Positions 17,270-23,616 of a DNA stretch of 23,616 nucleotides are shown here, in pieces (the first letter of the stretch is position 1; the number at the start of each line of letters is the position of its first letter). Below the pieces are notes generated by a model. It had not been told where the DNA came from. It did no database searches and saw nothing but the letters and a program-made list of their open reading frames with translations. The position numbers and the translations under genes were made by a program. This stretch comes from CAYJHC01 sp964369805 (lineage in GTDB: Bacteria; Bacillota; Clostridia; Peptostreptococcales; Anaerovoracaceae): assembly GCA_964369805.1 (NCBI GenBank), contig CAYJFM010000033.1:1-23616 (forward strand), in the 5' to 3' direction.

Positions 17270-17872
17270 GTGAACAATAAAGAACATTTTAAATTAAGCA
17301 GAATAAATAAAGGGGTTAAAGGAAAAAAAGGTTTTACTTTGATGGAAATTATTATAGTAATTGCTATCATTGCAATTCTAGCCGTTGTTGCAATACCACA
17401 GATAACTGGATATGTTGAAGCTGCGAAGAGGGTCAAGGATCTTCAGGTGGCAACAGATTATATGAAGGCTGCAAGTATGGCTATACTTATGACTTCAGAA
17501 GCAACCTTTGCATCAGAAACAGAGTGGTATGTGTTTAAGTGGGGATATTCTACAGATAATAAAAACAATATGAATATACACATGGGTACAGCTCCATTGA
17601 ATGCAGATGGACAGCCTGGGCTTGGGGATACTAAAAGAGACGGTAATATGCAGCTTTTTATTGCGGAAACCATGGGCTGGACCAATGCTAAAGGGGAAAT
17701 AGATGGATCTTCAATCCCAAGACCTGAATCTGCTTCAGTGCAGTATACTTATGCTCAAAACAACTCTCTAGTATTTTATGTTAATGTAAACACAGGGGAG
17801 ATTTTAGTAGATAAGACCATTAGTAAAAATTGGGTTGACGTGGTAGGAATTGATGCAGAATTTACTAAATAG
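17270..17872 (+). CDS. Type IV pilin-like (pseudopilin) protein
   Basis: 200 residues from a GTG start preceded by GGAGAGA. The leader is long (21 residues) and basic and ends in KGKKG; prepilin peptidase would cut before FTLMEIIIVIAIIAILAVVA. That gives Glu at mature position 5 (Glu26), followed by the conserved hydrophobic helix that packs in pili. The rest (residues 60-200) is a soluble head domain with little resemblance to anything I recognise. No prepilin peptidase, assembly ATPase or platform protein lies in the window, so it is an orphan pilin here. It may use machinery encoded elsewhere or be a com/Gsp-type pseudopilin. Its neighbours suggest a cell-surface role. Confidence 0.88.
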   Translation: MNNKEHFKLSRINKGVKGKKGFTLMEIIIVIAIIAILAVVAIPQITGYVEAAKRVKDLQVATDYMKAASMAILMTSEATFASETEWYVFKWGYSTDNKNNMNIHMGTAPLNADGQPGLGDTKRDGNMQLFIAETMGWTNAKGEIDGSSIPRPESASVQYTYAQNNSLVFYVNVNTGEILVDKTISKNWVDVVGIDAEFTK

Positions 17873-17935
17873 CTTATATTGTGCTAGTTAGTAGTAAGTA
17901 GGAGTTTCTGTTATTGGTACGAAAAAGGTTTGTAA

Positions 17936-18511
17936 ATGAGAATACATTATAGAGGAAAGTTTGATTTAAATCCAGACTCGCTTCCACATGGTGAACATTT
18001 GCCTGGAGCAGTTAAGTTTAGAGAAGCAGAAAGCACAAGTGAAATGGCCAAAAAAATGACGGTTTTATCAATTGTGTTAGTGGTGGTGCTTGCAATACCA
18101 GCTTGGATAGTAGGGCACAGTGAAATAGAGCCTTTCCAGCTAATACTTGGTAGTCTTTTGCCTATGTTACTATTATTTCCTCATGAAGTTCTTCATGGGC
18201 TCTGCTTTAAAAAAGATGTTTATATTTATACGAATATATCCCAAGGAATGCTTTTTATTGTAGGGACAGAAACTATGTCAAAAGGTAGATTTATTTTTAT
18301 GTCTATGCTGCCAAACATTCTTTTTGGGTTTATTCCATATATAGTTGGATTAATATTTCCACAGTACACAATTTTTCTTGTTTTAGGGGTTATTGCAACT
18401 TCAATGGGAGTAGGAGATTACTATAATGTGTATAATGCTTTGACTCAGATGCCTAAGGGGGCTAGAACTTATTTGCATAAGTTTAACTCATATTGGTATA
18501 TGCCAAAGTAG
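17936..18511 (+). CDS. DUF3267 membrane zinc metalloprotease-like protein
   Basis: 191 residues. HEVLH (83-87) is a zincin HExxH motif inside a hydrophobic segment (MLLLFPHEVLHGLCF). Further membrane segments lie at about 42-60, 68-82, 118-140 and 144-160. Asp161 in MGVGDYYN is a candidate third metal ligand. This arrangement is the DUF3267 family (PF11667), thought to be intramembrane or membrane-embedded peptidases with unknown substrates. The ATG lies after AAAAAGG. It follows the pilin gene by 63 bp on the same strand, but a link to pilin processing is not supported: prepilin peptidases are aspartic enzymes. Confidence 0.85.
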   Translation: MRIHYRGKFDLNPDSLPHGEHLPGAVKFREAESTSEMAKKMTVLSIVLVVVLAIPAWIVGHSEIEPFQLILGSLLPMLLLFPHEVLHGLCFKKDVYIYTNISQGMLFIVGTETMSKGRFIFMSMLPNILFGFIPYIVGLIFPQYTIFLVLGVIATSMGVGDYYNVYNALTQMPKGARTYLHKFNSYWYMPK

Positions 18512-18524
18512 CATGTAAAGATAT

Positions 18525-18662
18525 CTATATTATAATTCCGTTACAGTGATCTATCTCATGCTGAATAACTTGTGCAGTAAATCCCTTAAAAGTCTTGATT
18601 TTACTTTGCATCTTTCTATTTTGATAGCTAACTTTAATCCTTCCATATCTAGTAGTAGGGGT
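18525..18662 (-). pseudogene. Peptide deformylase remnant (3' end only)
   Basis: Reading the minus strand gives about 45 codons that match the C-terminus of a peptide deformylase: PTTRYGRIKVSYQN, then KTFKGFTAQVIQHEIDHCNG, ending III and a TAG stop. QHEIDH is PDF motif 3 with the two metal-binding histidines. Motif 1 (GxGxAAxQ) and motif 2 (EGCLS) are absent. The similarity ends abruptly just before TPTTRYG, and the frame above that reads as unrelated sequence to a stop at 18726-18728. About two thirds of the gene is missing, so it is dead. The 236-bp gap between the DUF3267 and radical SAM genes is mostly this fragment, plus the promoter region of the next gene. The break at about 18662 may mark where the downstream cassette joined. 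Confidence 0.85.
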
Positions 18663-18747
18663 GAGAAAGATAGTAAGTATCTTATTATATTTAAAAAGTA
18701 ACCTAGAAAGACATATGAATGGAAATTATAGTTTGTGAGGTGAAATA

Positions 18748-19650
18748 ATGAAATTTTCTTCTTTTTTATATTTTAGCAAATTCGGCATAAAAACAATTAT
18801 TTTTAATCAAAAAAAACCAATTTTAGGAACTATTATTCTAACCGATAAGTGTAATTTATCTTGCAAGCACTGTTCTGTAAATAATATAACAACAGTTATG
18901 AGATCATATCATCAGGTAAAAGAAGAAATGGTAAGCTTATATAATATGGGAGTAAGAATTCTATTTTTTTGTGGGGGAGAAACATTTATGTGGCAGGATA
19001 GTGATAAAACACTTCGAAGTCTAGTAATCGAAGCCAAAGAAATTGGATTTTTAATTGTAAACACAGTGACAAACGGTACCTTTGCTCTTGATTTACCAGA
19101 AGCTGATTTGATTTTACTTAGCTTAGATGGCAACAAGGAAAAACACAATGATATTAGAGGAGAAACTTATGATATTATTATGGAAAACATTAAGAATGCC
19201 ACAGCCGCGAATATATGCTTGTATATGGCAATCAATCAGATTAATAGAGATACCATAGAGGATGTGTGCATGACAGCCAAAAACACAGAAAATATAAGGG
19301 CAGTATCTTTTAATTTTCATACTCCTTATCCAGAGACAAGAGCATTGGAGCTGTCAGTAGCTGAAAAAGAAGCCTGTTGCCAAGTTATTTCAAAAATGAT
19401 AGATCTTGATGTTCCAGTTTTTAATCTAAAAACCGCATTTCCATACCTAATAAACAATAATTTTCCAACTCCATGCCATCAATGTGTAGTAATAGAAAAC
19501 GGTAGGATCAGTGTTTGTGGACGCTGCATTGATATACCAGAGCTATGCAATAAGTGTGGTTATTTTTTTGTTGCAGAATACACCTTATTATTTAATGGCA
19601 ATATAAGAATAATGTGGGACATGCTCAAAACATATCTAAAATACATATAA
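18748..19650 (+). CDS. Radical SAM protein with cysteine-rich C-terminus
   Basis: 300 residues; ATG follows GAGGTGA. The SAM-binding [4Fe-4S] motif is CNLSCKHC (Cys35, Cys39, Cys42), after the usual strand GTIILTDK. A GGE motif (76-78) and the TNGTF strand near 109 are also family features. The C-terminal region has six cysteines (243, 246, 257, 260, 267, 270) spaced like a SPASM or related auxiliary cluster domain, so one or two extra clusters are likely. The substrate is not evident: no small peptide precursor was found next to it. It is followed after 12 bp by a second radical SAM gene and then by a DUF1638 gene, forming a compact operon. I infer a redox or cofactor modification job for the three together. 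Confidence 0.88.
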   Translation: MKFSSFLYFSKFGIKTIIFNQKKPILGTIILTDKCNLSCKHCSVNNITTVMRSYHQVKEEMVSLYNMGVRILFFCGGETFMWQDSDKTLRSLVIEAKEIGFLIVNTVTNGTFALDLPEADLILLSLDGNKEKHNDIRGETYDIIMENIKNATAANICLYMAINQINRDTIEDVCMTAKNTENIRAVSFNFHTPYPETRALELSVAEKEACCQVISKMIDLDVPVFNLKTAFPYLINNNFPTPCHQCVVIENGRISVCGRCIDIPELCNKCGYFFVAEYTLLFNGNIRIMWDMLKTYLKYI

Positions 19651-19662
19651 AGGAGAGATAAA

Positions 19663-20916
19663 ATGAGTATATTAACAACAGCAACAAGGATGTGGCTTAC
19701 TAAATCAACAAAACCATTTTCCTTTACAGATGAATATGATAAAGTTCTACAATATGATAATATAGAGAATTTAGGGCTTTATATACATATTCCTTTCTGC
19801 GAAACAATTTGCTCTTTCTGTCCATATTGTAAGGAAAGTTACAGTCAAGAAAGGTGTAACAGATATGTGGATTTTTTGATAAAAGAAATTCACCAAGTAG
19901 GCAAAATAAATGGAGAGAAAAAGAAAGTAAGTAGTTTGTATTTTGGTGGAGGAACACCTGCTCTTGTTTTAGATAGGTTGGAAGACATTCTAAAGGCCGT
20001 AAATGAGTACTTTGCAATAACCGAGGGTATTGGCATTGAATTACATCCACATAATGTGACAATAGAAACTTTAAGAAAATTAAATCATATTGGTATTACG
20101 AAAATAAGTATAGGCATACAATCATTTGCAGATAAGTTTTTAGACATATTATGTCGTGATAAAGTTGATTACAGCAAACTATTTGAAGCTATAAAATCAG
20201 TTCACTTTGAAACTGTTTCAATGGATTTCATATTTGCATTACCTAATCAGAATATAGACGATTTAAAAAAAGATATAGATATTGCTTTTAATAATGGGGC
20301 AAATCATGTTGCAATCTATCCTTTTATTGACTTTGCTTTTACGGACAGTAATATAAAGGCAATGGAAAAAAATGAAAAGCGTAAGCTGCTCGATGAAATA
20401 ACCTTATACTGTCAAAACAAAGGATATGTGCGAGAGTCGATATGGACGTTTTCTAATCAAGAAAATGCGAATTATTCATCTATGACGAGAGATAACTTTC
20501 TCGGTTTTGGATGTTCCGCTACAACCTTGCTCAAAGATCAATTTAAAATCAACACATTTTCAGTAGAGGAATACATTAATAGAATTTCAGAAAAAGATAT
20601 GGCAACATCGCTTACAATAAGATTTACGAAAAGGCAAAGAATGATATATTATTTATTTTGGACAGCTTATAGCACAAAAGTCAGTAGTGCTGACTTTAGA
20701 AATTTCTTTAGAGAGAGCTTGGAAGGGTACTATGGTATAGAATTAAAGATTGCGAGGTTACTGGGTTTTATTACTAAGAAAGATAAGGTGTACACTATGA
20801 CCCTCAAGGGAGCATTCTATTATCATTATTATGAGAGTTTCTATACACTTTCCTATATTGATAAGATGTGGGGCATTATGAAAAAAGAAGCATTTCCTCA
20901 GAAAATAGAGTTTTAG
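19663..20916 (+). CDS. HemW/HemN-like radical SAM protein
   Basis: 417 residues; ATG lies after AAAGGAGAG. The motif IHIPFCETICSFCPYC (41-56) gives the SAM cluster cysteines 46, 50 and 53, plus Cys56, the pattern of coproporphyrinogen dehydrogenase-like proteins. YFGGGTPALV (93-102) is the glycine-rich SAM-binding strand, and SIGIQSF follows further on. The last 100 residues look like the HemN C-terminal domain. The family includes oxygen-independent coproporphyrinogen III oxidase (HemN), the heme chaperone HemW and anaerobic heme-cleaving enzymes (ChuW/HutW type), so tetrapyrrole work is likely but the exact reaction is open. I would not name it hemN: it lies with a radical SAM gene and a DUF1638 gene, not with heme synthesis genes. 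Confidence 0.88.
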   Translation: MSILTTATRMWLTKSTKPFSFTDEYDKVLQYDNIENLGLYIHIPFCETICSFCPYCKESYSQERCNRYVDFLIKEIHQVGKINGEKKKVSSLYFGGGTPALVLDRLEDILKAVNEYFAITEGIGIELHPHNVTIETLRKLNHIGITKISIGIQSFADKFLDILCRDKVDYSKLFEAIKSVHFETVSMDFIFALPNQNIDDLKKDIDIAFNNGANHVAIYPFIDFAFTDSNIKAMEKNEKRKLLDEITLYCQNKGYVRESIWTFSNQENANYSSMTRDNFLGFGCSATTLLKDQFKINTFSVEEYINRISEKDMATSLTIRFTKRQRMIYYLFWTAYSTKVSSADFRNFFRESLEGYYGIELKIARLLGFITKKDKVYTMTLKGAFYYHYYESFYTLSYIDKMWGIMKKEAFPQKIEF

Positions 20917-20960
20917 CGGAACAACTAATAAGTAGCTGAAATTATAGAAAGAATTTTATT

Positions 20961-21626
20961 ATGAAAAAACTAAAAATTATTGCCTGTGAAGTTGCTTTTA
21001 GAGAACTGTGTTTTTGTGCCAGTCAAGTAGGAAGTATTATAGATTTTACTTTCATGCCGAGAAAACTTCACATTGTTGGTGAAGATAAAATGCGTGATAC
21101 GCTACAAAGTGAAATTGATAAAGTGGATACTGATATGTACGATGCAATATTACTTGGTTATGGACTTTGTGGCTGCGGTGTGGTTGGTCTTGAATCTAAA
21201 CTACCTATTATAATTCCAAAAGCCCATGATTGCATATCATTTTTTCTTGGTTCAAAGCAAAGATATGAAGAGTTGAAGCAAGAGTACCTTAAAGCATTTT
21301 ACTTCACGTCTGGTTGGTTAGAGCGTGAAATAGTTCCTAACAATGGAAGTTTATCGAAGAATCTGTCTTCTTATAAGTCAATGATTGATGATATTATTTT
21401 TATAGATACAGGCGTTGGCAATGCTGAATATTATAGAGCACAAATACAAGAGGATGCAAAACACTTAGAAACATCATGTATTGAAATCAAAGGTGATAAT
21501 TCACTATTACTTAATTTTCTAAACGGAAATTGGAACGAAAATGATTTTATCATAATCCCACCTAATCATCAAATTATAGCAACGAAGGATGATAATATAA
21601 TCGGTTATGAAAATAAAATATTTTAG
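20961..21626 (+). CDS. DUF1638-family cysteine-rich protein
   Basis: 221 residues. The family pattern is clear: IIACEVAFREL at the start (Cys9), YDAILLGYGLCGCGVVGL (60-77; Cys70, Cys72) and IIIPKAHDCISFFLGS (83-98; His89, Cys91). The conserved Cys and His residues suggest metal or cofactor binding. DUF1638 proteins are known from methanogens and acetogens, often near corrinoid methyltransferase genes, but have no settled function. No methyltransferase or corrinoid protein is visible here; the neighbours are two radical SAM genes upstream. The ribosome site is poor (AGAAAG, long spacing). Its 3' end overlaps the start of the pentapeptide gene by 20 bp, which may be a fusion junction and not a natural overlap. 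Confidence 0.85.
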   Translation: MKKLKIIACEVAFRELCFCASQVGSIIDFTFMPRKLHIVGEDKMRDTLQSEIDKVDTDMYDAILLGYGLCGCGVVGLESKLPIIIPKAHDCISFFLGSKQRYEELKQEYLKAFYFTSGWLEREIVPNNGSLSKNLSSYKSMIDDIIFIDTGVGNAEYYRAQIQEDAKHLETSCIEIKGDNSLLLNFLNGNWNENDFIIIPPNHQIIATKDDNIIGYENKIF

Positions 21627-22232
21627 TTTAAATAAAGATTTCACTTTAAATGCAGAGGGAGATGATTACGCAGTTTATGATGCAGATTTTACAGGGGAAC
21701 AGTATGAGGGTGAGGCCTTTGTTAGTGTTGACTGCAGTAGGGTTACCTTTGGCAAAATGAAATTCACAGGCTGTAATTTTTGCAATGCTATTTTTGTAGG
21801 TGTTAAATTTATAGAGTGTGACTTTTCTAATACCAACTTTAAAAACACTTATTTTAAAGAGTGTGAATTTACAGATTCAAAGTTTATTGGGGTGAATTTT
21901 AGTGAAAATATTCTTAGAAATAGTAATTTTAAAGGGGTTGGTTAAGGTATGCCAATTTTCATAGAAGCAAGATTGAAGATTTGAAGGCAAAGGGAACTGA
22001 CTTTACTGAGGCAAATTTTGAAGAAGTTAGATTTAAAAAATTTAAAACCAAGGAATGCATTTTTAAGAATAATAGTTTCTTTAAGACGCCATTAAAGGGC
22101 CTTGATTTTTCTGATGATGAATTTGAAAACCCTATTTTCTCAGAGGGGAATAGGGAACTTGTAAAGTTAAAGGTGAACCGCTATCAAGCAGCCGACCTTG
22201 CAGCCTTTCTCGGTGTTATAGTAAAGGACTAA
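21607..22232 (+). pseudogene. Pentapeptide-repeat protein, frameshifted
   Basis: Two reading frames form one pentapeptide-repeat protein of about 208 residues. Frame A (21607-21945) has repeats such as CDFSNTNFKNTYFKECEF and ends at TAA after NFKGVG. The continuation is in another frame: from about 21945 it reads RYANFHRSKIEDLKAKGTDF, joining the second part (to 22232, ending AAFLGVIVKD). The shift fits an extra 5 bases (GGTTA) between GGGGTT and AGGTATGCC, giving FKGV-RYANF when removed. No good start precedes the second part. Pentapeptide proteins fold as right-handed beta-helices; some protect DNA gyrase, but no such role can be read here. The 5' end abuts the DUF1638 gene and may be trimmed. 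A real inactivating mutation is favoured over a sequencing error because five bases are involved. Confidence 0.8.
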
Positions 22233-22291
22233 AGTTGCAAGGATTTCAAAGAGATAAATCTATAAGTGAATTGGTAAATTAATATTTTGAT

Positions 22292-22297
22292 GGAGGT
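22292..22297 (+). promoter_or_regulatory. Ribosome binding site deciding the sigma-factor start
   Basis: GGAGGT lies 7 nt before ATG 22305. In-frame TTG 22287 and ATG 22290 lie upstream of or within this site and have no site of their own, so 22305 is chosen. Confidence 0.85.
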
Positions 22298-22304
22298 AAT
22301 TTTA

Positions 22305-22883
22305 ATGGAGGATAATATAAAAACTATCTGGGATGATTTAAGCAATGAATTATTTAAATATATTAATAGCAAAGTATCTAATGTTCATGATGCAGAAGAC
22401 ATTTTGCAAATTGTCTTTATCAAAGTCTACAATAATCGTAACACTTTAACGGATGATATTAAACTTCGGTCTTGGATTTATTCAATAACTAAAAACTCTA
22501 TTATTGACTATTACAGGCGAAAAAAAGGCACTCTAGTGGACATTTCAGAATATGAAGAGTATCTTACTGTTGGCGTTGATGAAAATTCGGAAGAAAGCCT
22601 AAATGAAGAAGTTTCTAGCTGCATAAATAAACTTATGCTTTCCATGAGTGAGGAACAGAAGGAAATACTAGATTTATATTATAATGATAAGATTAGCCAT
22701 AAGGAGATTTCAGACAAGCTTGATATTTCTATTTCAGCTTCCAAGATGAGATTGTCAAGAGCAAGAGAAAAGCTTAAATCGACAATGTTTAATTGTTGTG
22801 AATTTATTACAGATGGACAAGGCAATGTTTTAGATTATGAAAGAAAAAATGAGAAATGTTGCAAAGATAATCAATGCAAATAG
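22305..22883 (+). CDS. sigZ: RNA polymerase ECF sigma factor, SigZ-type
   Basis: 192 residues. Sigma region 2 has HDAEDILQIVFIKVYN (28-43) and LRSWIYSITKNSIIDYYRR (54-72). Region 4 has EILDLYYNDKISHKEISDKL (120-139) and a recognition helix around ISASKMRLSRAREKLKS. The C-terminal extension NCCEFITDGQGNVLDYE with CC and a final Cys (164, 165, 185, 186, 191) matches the SigZ family of Bacillus and relatives. The cysteines may bind a metal or sense redox state, which is inference. No anti-sigma gene is adjacent. The next gene, a small iron-sulfur protein with its own cysteine tail, lies 102 bp downstream on the same strand. The RsbW-like proteins of this window normally act on SigB/SigF-type sigma factors, so a link to this one is unproven. 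Confidence 0.88.
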   Translation: MEDNIKTIWDDLSNELFKYINSKVSNVHDAEDILQIVFIKVYNNRNTLTDDIKLRSWIYSITKNSIIDYYRRKKGTLVDISEYEEYLTVGVDENSEESLNEEVSSCINKLMLSMSEEQKEILDLYYNDKISHKEISDKLDISISASKMRLSRAREKLKSTMFNCCEFITDGQGNVLDYERKNEKCCKDNQCK

Positions 22884-22985
22884 GTGTGACCTTTTTTTAA
22901 ACACTACGTCTTATAAGTAGATGGGCATAATAAAGACCCATATTGCAAGAATTAATGAAGTGTAAAATTAAAGGAGAATTCTAAA

Positions 22986-23390
22986 ATGAAAATTATATTT
23001 GATGGTAAGGAAATGAAAGTAGAAAATGCAGAGGATAACATTGTAGAGGTTGCACAAAAGCACGGTGTGTCTATAATTGCGCCATGTTTTAGAAACAAAC
23101 ATAAGCATGGTGGCTGCGGAGCCTGTGTTATTGAGGTAGAAGGTAAAAAAGCCTTTGCTTGTGGAACCAAACCCTATGATGGAATGAATATAGTTTATGA
23201 CACGCCAGAACTTGATACTCTTAGAAAAGAACGGCTAGCGATTTATAGTGATAATATCAAAAATAATACGACAGAGAATAACAAATGCTCAAACTATGAC
23301 ACCAATTGCTGTAGCTCTAATGATAGCTGCGGAGAAAGTAGTAGCAACAATAGTTGTTGCAGTGATAACTCTGGTAGTTGTTGTGGGTAA
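22986..23390 (+). CDS. Small [2Fe-2S] protein (NuoG/[FeFe]-hydrogenase type) with Cys-rich tail
   Basis: 134 residues; ATG after AAAGGAGAATT. Residues 1-85 form a ferredoxin-like fold: IIFDGKEMKVENAEDNIVEV, then APCFRNKHKHGGCGACVIEV and FACGT. The cluster cysteines are 34, 44, 47 and 59, spacing C-x9-C-x2-C-x11-C. This is close to the N-terminal [2Fe-2S] domain of NuoG and [FeFe] hydrogenases and unlike plant-type ferredoxin (C-x4-C-x2-C-x29-C). PYDGMNI after the fourth cysteine is also typical. The last 35 residues are Ser/Asn-rich with eight more cysteines, including three CC pairs (108-109, 124-125, 132-133), resembling a metal-binding or metallothionein-like tail. It may carry electrons for the iron-sulfur enzymes nearby; no partner is shown. 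A hairpin follows. Confidence 0.85.
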   Translation: MKIIFDGKEMKVENAEDNIVEVAQKHGVSIIAPCFRNKHKHGGCGACVIEVEGKKAFACGTKPYDGMNIVYDTPELDTLRKERLAIYSDNIKNNTTENNKCSNYDTNCCSSNDSCGESSSNNSCCSDNSGSCCG

Positions 23391-23429
23391 TGGTGTAGTT
23401 TAAAATATATTCATGGAAGGGATTATGCA

Positions 23430-23461
23430 AATGAAAAACCTTGTAATAAAGGCTTTTCATT
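23430..23461. terminator. Bidirectional hairpin between convergent genes
   Basis: Stem AATGAAAAACCTT / AAGGCTTTTCATT, 13 bp, with a 6-nt loop. The single odd pair is A-C on the plus strand but a G-U wobble on the minus strand. No separate U-tract follows on either side, although the arms carry T-runs. It lies 39 bp after the iron-sulfur protein gene. Confidence 0.55.
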
Positions 23462-23470
23462 TGTATATGG

Positions 23471-23616
23471 TTACACATTTAAAGCTTTTAGTCTTCTGTA
23501 CAAGGTTGATTCACTTACCCCTAATATTTTAGCGGCAAGTCTTTTCCCTTCTAGAGAATGACCTGTTTTACTCAGGCAATCAGTTAGTATTTGTTTTTCA
23601 AAATTATTTAGTTTTG
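23471..23616 (-). CDS. C-terminus of a Fis-type HTH transcriptional regulator (5' part outside window)
   Basis: The minus strand is open from the window edge to TAA at 23471, about 48 codons. It reads LNNFEKQILTDCLSKTGH, then LEGKRLAAKILGVSESTLYR and RLKALNV. This is the Fis-family (HTH_8) DNA-binding helix-turn-helix found at the end of sigma-54-dependent activators: KRLAAKILGVSESTLYRRLK is its recognition core. The central AAA+ domain and sensor are beyond the window, so the full class is inferred. It converges with the iron-sulfur protein gene. Confidence 0.8.
   Translation of the reverse strand, partial: KLNNFEKQILTDCLSKTGHSLEGKRLAAKILGVSESTLYRRLKALNV

Noticed and set aside
17936..18511. 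DUF3267 protein as the prepilin peptidase for the neighbouring pilin
   Set aside because: Prepilin peptidases are aspartic enzymes with cytoplasmic GxGD-type motifs; this protein has a zinc HExxH motif.
22884..22985. Terminator between the sigma-factor and iron-sulfur genes
   Set aside because: Only short GTGT/ACAC and ATGGG/CCCAT pairings are present, without a convincing stem and U-tract.
23439..23505. Inverted 9-mers AACCTTGTA / TACAAGGTT
   Set aside because: They lie about 50 bp apart, one arm inside the regulator coding region and the other inside the hairpin; probably chance.
1..23616. CRISPR arrays, tRNA or rRNA genes, transposases, integrases, riboswitches
   Set aside because: I looked for repeat-spacer patterns, cloverleaf-like GGTTCRA motifs and recombinase motifs and saw none I could support; a covariance-model search would settle the RNA part.

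Overview
The window is AT-rich DNA from a Gram-positive anaerobe, most likely a member of the Clostridia (Bacillota). The signs are heavy use of AGA/AGG arginine and A/T-ending codons, strong GGAGG-type ribosome binding sites, TTG/GTG starts, a sortase-type cell-wall sorting signal, SpoIIE/RsbV/RsbW-type regulators and a SigZ-type sigma factor. No rRNA, tRNA, CRISPR array, transposase or phage gene was seen.

Region 1 (2-6324, + strand) opens inside a non-ribosomal peptide synthetase whose visible modules are adenylation, carrier protein and terminal NAD(P)H-dependent reductase. It is followed by a MATE exporter fused to an anti-sigma-like ATPase domain, and by RecQ helicase, whose start overlaps the MATE stop. 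The NRPS architecture predicts a peptide aldehyde or alcohol, or a cyclised product derived from it. The MATE pump is a candidate exporter. Region 2 (6334-7844, - strand) carries a Sfp-type phosphopantetheinyl transferase, able in principle to activate the NRPS carrier domain, then an RsbW-like ATPase and an RsbV-like STAS protein. A bidirectional hairpin separates this group from recQ. Divergent to it, across a perfect 18-bp inverted repeat, is a membrane SpoIIE-type PP2C phosphatase (8020-9978). Together they form a scattered partner-switching set. A CmpB-like membrane protein faces the phosphatase gene tail to tail.

Region 3 (10720-18511) is cell-surface biology: a 1927-residue secreted protein with a C-terminal VPQTGD sorting signal, preceded by three ATGTGAA repeats at exact 11-bp spacing just upstream of a -10 box; then a DUF1653 protein, an orphan type IV pilin-like protein and a DUF3267 membrane metalloprotease.

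Region 4 (18512-22232) looks like a cassette joined into older sequence. It starts with the broken 3' end of a peptide deformylase gene on the opposite strand. A radical SAM protein, a HemW-like radical SAM protein and a cysteine-rich DUF1638 protein follow. The cassette ends by overlapping a pentapeptide-repeat gene that carries a frameshift.

Region 5 (22292-23616) has a SigZ-type sigma factor with a cysteine-rich tail, a small [2Fe-2S] protein of the NuoG/[FeFe]-hydrogenase type with its own cysteine-rich tail, a hairpin, and the 3' end of a convergent Fis-type helix-turn-helix regulator running off the window.
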